DNA of 64,000 nt from Cryptomeria japonica. Lineage: Eukaryota; Streptophyta; Pinopsida; Cupressales; Cupressaceae. The notes below the pieces were generated by a model. That model did not search any database, was not told where the DNA came from, and worked only from the letters and a program-made list of their open reading frames with translations. Below, piece after piece: positions 59,560 through 64,000 of the stretch. Where the stretch lies: NCBI RefSeq assembly GCF_030272615.1, contig NC_081415.1:627663240-627727239 (forward strand), given 5' to 3'. The position numbers were made by a program, and so were the translations under genes. The first letter of the stretch is position 1, and each line of letters begins with the position of its first letter.

Positions 59560-59796
59560 CCACTGTGCATAACACAGTGGACGGCCACGGCTGAGCCACT
59601 GTGCTACACATAGTGGGCGGTGCCGAAGGGCACCGCACTGTGTGTAACACAGTGGGCGGTCGCGGCCGCCACTGTGCTACGCACAGTGAGCGGCGCCCGC
59701 CACTGTGTGTATACACAGTGGGCGGCGGCTATGCCGTCCGCCACTGTGTGTACACACAGTGGGCGACACTGCAGCCACTGTGTGTATGCACAACGG
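59560..59796. repeat. Array of seven CCACTGTG...CACAGTGG palindromes
   Basis: Palindromes of 21-22 bases at 59560, 59596, 59635, 59669, 59700, 59741 and 59775, period 31-41 bases. Arms CCACTGTG / CACAGTGG are kept while the centre varies (CAT, CTAC, TGTA). The linkers are GC-rich and partly self-complementary (for example GGTGCCGAAGGGCACC). The whole is a CpG-rich island of about 240 bases in AT-rich DNA. Overlapping frames on both strands (59601-60077, 59604-59816 and others) are artefacts of the repeats. Confidence 0.92.
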
Positions 59797-59920
59797 CGCC
59801 CGGGAAACCCTTCCACTTCCTCCGCCTCTCCCCATGTGAAACCCTCTGCCTCCGTACCTGTAGTCAGACCCTAAACAAAAAAAAGAAGAGAAACAAAAAC
59901 AAAGAAAAGGGTAATATAAA

Positions 59921-60018
59921 CCCTAACCCATTTCGGGTTAGGGTATTAAATGATAAAAAAATAAAACAAGGAGTAATATATAGAAAAGCAACCCTAACCC
60001 AATTTCGGGTTAGGGTTA
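59921..60018. repeat. Two telomere-like hairpins
   Basis: CCCTAACCC...GGGTTAGGG at 59921-59943, and ACCCTAACCC...GGGTTAGGGTTA at 59991-60018, each with an ATTTC-type loop. The unit is TTAGGG-like rather than the usual plant TTTAGGG and only two units long. Confidence 0.85.
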
Positions 60019-60029
60019 GCATTTTAGGA

Positions 60030-60191
<162 letters not shown>

Positions 60192-61129
60192 GAGATTTAG
60201 ATTGGAACATTATAATTTGATTTTTAATTTATAATGAGGGTTAGTATTTAAGAATTTATATATATGATTTTATATATATATATATATATAAGAAATTTAG
60301 ATTGGAATTTTAAACTTGGGTTTTAATGTATATATTTGGGGTCAATTTAATAATGGAATTATTATATGTCCATTTAAATTGGAATTTTAAACCTTGATTT
60401 TTTAATATATATATATTCGGGGTTAATTTAATAATGGAATTATTATATGTCCTTTTATTCTTTAGGGGATTAAAATTTTAAAATTAAAGGGATTTAAAAA
60501 AAACAAAGGGGGTTATTATAGTTGGATGCACCATGCATTAAGTCCATCAATATATTTAATTAATCAATAGACTTTCCCCCATACATTTGGACGTTAGGAA
60601 AATTTAATAGGAGGAATTTGTAAATTTATGAACCTTAAGCCCTGGAGACCGATTTTTGGTCGGATTGAAATTTAATTGACAAAATCAAGGGATTTAGGGA
60701 AAATTAGAATTGGCCTTAGCTTATTGTCGGTTTTAGGGGGGCAGATGACATTATAGTAATTCGAACCCTCATCGGTTGGATGTATATAATAATTTCGCAT
60801 GTGCATCAATTAATTAATAGCATTATCCTTATATGGATTGGGAATGATTTAATACAATAAGATAATCAATTATCCCCTGATTTAATTAGCGACAACTTAT
60901 CTTAAGTAATTGAGCTAGCTAACTAATCCGCGATGCTAATTAACCTCCACCAAACAAGTCGCTCGCTCGAGTTGGTTAATTTACCTAACCTTAGAAGTAA
61001 AGTTTATATACATCTTAGATAAGGCAAAACTTTACTAAAGTTATTATATTTAGAATATGTTGCGAATTCATGACGTCAAAAAAAAAATTTTGTTGTTCCA
61101 TTTTTGTGCCCTAAAGTTTGGGCACGACA

Positions 61130-61134
61130 GTTTG
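61130..61134. repeat. TSD of element D, right copy (GTTTG)
   Basis: Matches 56439-56443; the gypsy E LTR resumes after it. Confidence 0.8.
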
Positions 61135-61179
61135 TGTTTGTCTTGACAATATCCTAACCATCCTTTTTGCAGAGCATCA

Positions 61180-63016
61180 TTTGGTGAACTCGATGTGAAT
61201 CGAACATGCAACCTTCTAATCATCTTTTTGAAAACTACTAACTTTTTCATGTTTTAATTGACACACAGGTCATGCTTTAGCGCCTTCGAAAGTTGGTACT
61301 AGTGCTACTATTCCTAATAATAGCTCTATTGTCTCCCAACTGGTGCTATTGTCCTTCTTATAGCGCCATTGACCATTAAATAACGCTATCATGTCTGGTT
61401 TTAGCGCTTTTAGTTTGTTGTTTGATAGAATTAATTCTATTTGAAAGAGTTCTTTTAGCGCTTTTGTCTCTTTTTATAGCGTGTTTGCACTTCTTTTAGC
61501 GCTTTCGTGTTAAATAGCACTTATGTTCTCACACAGAGTAGCACTATTATAATAGAGAGTTGTAAAAAACTTTTTGTAACTGGAAATCAAAATCTAGGCT
61601 TGTAGAAGCCCACCAAAATTTCATTTTTTTTCATTTTTACTAATTGTTTATCTTTTGTGTAGGTTTTTAAATTAGATTAGGAAGTAAATTTGTCTTTTTT
61701 ACTAACTTTTTCAAAGTTGGTTTAAAATGAATTCACTTCTTATTTTAGCTTAAATAAACTTCACACTTCTTTTTGGGTATAAAATAAATCACATATTTTG
61801 TTTGGGCTTGTAAAAAGAATCTCACTTGTCTAGTTAAAAAGAACCACAAAACTCCAAACCAAACAAAATTTATTTTTGCAAGTTAGGGACAATTTGAATT
61901 TGGTGCTTAAAATCAACAAGACAATTTTTCATTTCTTGCATCAAACTAAAATTCACAATCAACACTTTGTTTTGGGCAAGATTAAAAAGAACAAGCCATT
62001 TGTCCCTTCAAGTTCAATTGATTTACTTTAAAGCAAAACGTGTTCTCAATTCAGTTGACCAGGATTTCAAGTTCCTAGATTACAAAAACATTTTGCCTTG
62101 GAGTTAAAAAGAACACCATTTTTGATGGAGCAACATCTCCAAATAGTTATATCACATTGCTATAAACTTGGTTTAATAAAACAAGTGTTTTTGGTGATTG
62201 GCACACTTGTGCAAAGTTTGTCGAGTGGTCCTACTTCTAACACACACTATCCTCTCCCTTGGCTTTCATGGTCCTAGGTGCAAGAAAAAAGTGTTAGCAA
62301 CACTCCAAATTTAATCTTGTTAAGAGAGGACTGCCAAGAGACATCACTCTTGGGAACGACCTCGCACGGTAAATCCTTTGAGCCACTATAGAAATCAGGT
62401 GTGAGCAAAAGTTGTAGCCTTGGGTATAGTTGTTTCTATAGTGTAACTTGTCGAAAGGACATATGGGCCCCACCACAAGTTACAAGGCTCTTAAGTGAGT
62501 CACTGTAGAATGAACTTATGTCCAAAAATATCGAACATTACTAGACACCTTTTTATATAGAAATCCACCCGTTCTATTGATTGAGGATATTTGTGATAAG
62601 TTCAGTGCAAGAGCATAGATGGTTTTCCTCCCAAGATACTCACCATACATATTTCCTTGAGTAGAAATAGGGATTTTTGAAAGGCTACTTGTAGCTTGAT
62701 AAAAGTGGTGACTCCCCCATCATAGGGATCATCTATTTGTTATGCTCGCACAAGACTTAGTATATCACATCCTTACCTGCTACGACGTGATTCATAAGGT
62801 ATGTAGTAACAAAGTTGAAGAAATATCAAGATGTCGGCTGAAATTATCGCAACTGGCCATTTGACCTTAGGGATAAAGTGTGTTTGAAGTGTCTTCATTT
62901 TGTGTCAAACCAGTGATAAATTGAGCCGACTTCAAGCTTTTGAAAAAACATACAATTTTTTTTTTTGAAAGGGGTCAAAAAGTTCAAAGATTGGGTTGAT
63001 TTAGACACACATTTAT
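61180..63016 (+). other. Gypsy E PBS and leader with TTTAGCGC repeats
   Basis: PBS TGGTGAACTCGATGT at 61182. The AGCGC array runs 61268-61510. The remainder is non-coding and colinear with 21421-23040 of gypsy B. Confidence 0.75.
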
Positions 63017-63562
63017 TTGTGCCTTTTGAGGCAACATTATTGTGATTGTGTGCTTGCTTTGTTTTCTTGTCAAAGAAAGTCAAAACCAATTAAAAAACAA
63101 GTATTCATCCAACACAAATTTTCAAAACCAAACATTTGGAAAAAATCAAAACAAAGTGAAAACAAGATACCAAATTATATGGCCATCCTTCACATTTTGA
63201 GAAAACAGAATCTTCATCAACATATCAATTTAAAGGAAAGACCGTTGAGCTCAAAGGCTTTCATCAAAAGAAGGAAATTTTTCTATCTCAATAGACAAAT
63301 TTTTGTCTCACACAGAGCCTTCTTGCATCATATGCGCCTATATCTTCAAGGAAAATCCAATGAGTTCAATAAAGAGCCTTTGAACAACAAAGCTTTTACT
63401 CAATATAGAGCTTTGAGTTATCATAAAAACAAAGGAGGCAAAATCAACCCTGCCTTCTTTCTAGACATTTGCATTACATATAACATAGCTCGAGAAGAAC
63501 CACCAACCCCCGAGAGAGAAGAGGAAGAATTTGTCCCATATTTAACACAAAGTTTTTATTGA
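63017..63562 (+). CDS. Leader ORF of gypsy E, upstream of gag
   Basis: An uninterrupted 181-codon frame. Basic N-terminal two thirds (KKQ, KRRKFF), a segment SHRAFLHHMRLYLQGKSNEF kept in gypsy B, and an acidic end PPTPEREEEEF. No known domain is recognised and no signal peptide or membrane segment is seen. It sits about 430 bases before the gag ATG. Ogre-type Ty3/gypsy elements carry an ORF of unknown role at this site. The gypsy B copy is frameshifted and split by NA2. The start codon is not certain, because similarity to gypsy B begins a little downstream of the first Met, at about CDCVLALFSC. Confidence 0.55.
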   Translation: MCLLRQHYCDCVLALFSCQRKSKPIKKQVFIQHKFSKPNIWKKSKQSENKIPNYMAILHILRKQNLHQHINLKERPLSSKAFIKRRKFFYLNRQIFVSHRAFLHHMRLYLQGKSNEFNKEPLNNKAFTQYRALSYHKNKGGKINPAFFLDICITYNIAREEPPTPEREEEEFVPYLTQSFY

Positions 63563-64000
63563 AGTTCTCATCCACTCTCACATTCATACATCATTAATCC
63601 ATTTCAACTCTCAAAACATAAAAAGGTCTTGTCCTAAGTTCTTTTTAGATATTGCTTGAATCAAAACAACACATCACTCTTTAGAGTGTCTCTACATCTA
63701 GGATAAACTCATCCTAGGAGGCATTTCTACACAGGTTAAAACTAGTCTATGAGTGCATCCTCTCATTACTAGGTAGCTTGGTTTGTAACACATCTTAGAC
63801 CTTGCTATACCTTATCATATCAACATTATTAACAAAACACAAACAAGCAATTCGTAAAAGGACTTTGGTAACATCAAACCTTCAGTGTTAGAGATTTGTA
63901 TTCTAAACACTTCACAAAACATTCATCTCTCATTCCATTACCAACTCATAATCACTTTCACCAAACTTAAAAAGTAACTTTCAAACAAAATGGCTCAAAC
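63563..64000 (+). other. gag: Gypsy E gag leader and first codons of gag
   Basis: Non-coding sequence colinear with 30287-30717, then ATGGCTCAAAC at 63990 to the window edge, the same start (MAQT) as gypsy B gag at 30718. Confidence 0.8.

Noticed and set aside
59560-59796. Possible CRISPR-like array because of regular spacing
   Set aside because: Repeats are palindromic, linkers are not unique spacers but related GC-rich text, the context is plant nuclear, and no cas gene exists.
59921-60018. Possible interstitial telomere repeats
   Set aside because: Only one or two TTAGGG-like units on each side of small hairpins, not TTTAGGG and not in a tandem array; chance or local hairpin formation is simpler.

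Overview
This window reads as intergenic heterochromatin from a large plant nuclear genome. It is a stack of nested, decayed LTR retrotransposons plus fold-back repeats; I found no intact host gene, tRNA, rRNA or CRISPR. Plant origin is supported by Ty1/copia elements primed by the initiator-Met tRNA site TGGTATCAGAGC, by a Ty3/gypsy element with a second (archaeal-type) RNase H, and by fragments of a DRM-type plant DNA methyltransferase. Gene-poor, old, multi-layer nesting would suit a gymnosperm-like giant genome, but that is inference.

Layout. (1) 762-18855 is a degenerate Ty1/copia element, copia A, broken by three insertions: a 2.6 kb fold-back element (1420-3993, TSD ATT), an antisense solo LTR (4567-6073, TSD A/GGAAG) and a complete non-autonomous LTR element, NA1 (6630-14626, TSD GTGGA). 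An antisense TE fragment occupies 1-761. (2) 19762-54346 is one Ty3/gypsy element, gypsy B, whose two LTRs are still flanked by the same TSD (CTAAT). It contains a second non-autonomous element, NA2 (23517-30212, TSD CATAC), and a block of roughly 12.7 kb of unrelated DNA (about 34.4-47.1 kb). That block holds a near-perfectly symmetric 2.45 kb inverted repeat built from a DRM-like methyltransferase fragment. (3) 55178 to the right edge is a second gypsy copy of the same family, gypsy E. Its 5' LTR is split by a 4.7 kb solo-LTR-like insertion, element D (TSD GTTTG), carrying seven palindromes. Its gag start codon is just inside the window at 63990.

How the parts relate. NA1 and NA2 encode no protease, RT, RNase H or integrase. 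Both carry ORF1, a coiled coil followed by several CCHC knuckles, and ORF2, a long colinear protein of about 1,100 codons that I cannot assign to a known enzyme. Their LTR ends, PBS and PPT match those of copia A and the antisense solo LTR, so they probably depend on copia machinery in trans. The DRM fold-back is the other standout: if transcribed it would give a hairpin RNA with arms of about 1.2 kb matching a host gene of RNA-directed DNA methylation.

All coding regions carry in-frame stops or frameshifts. TSDs and LTR boundaries were read directly by aligning copies by eye; similarity percentages are estimates, not computed alignments.
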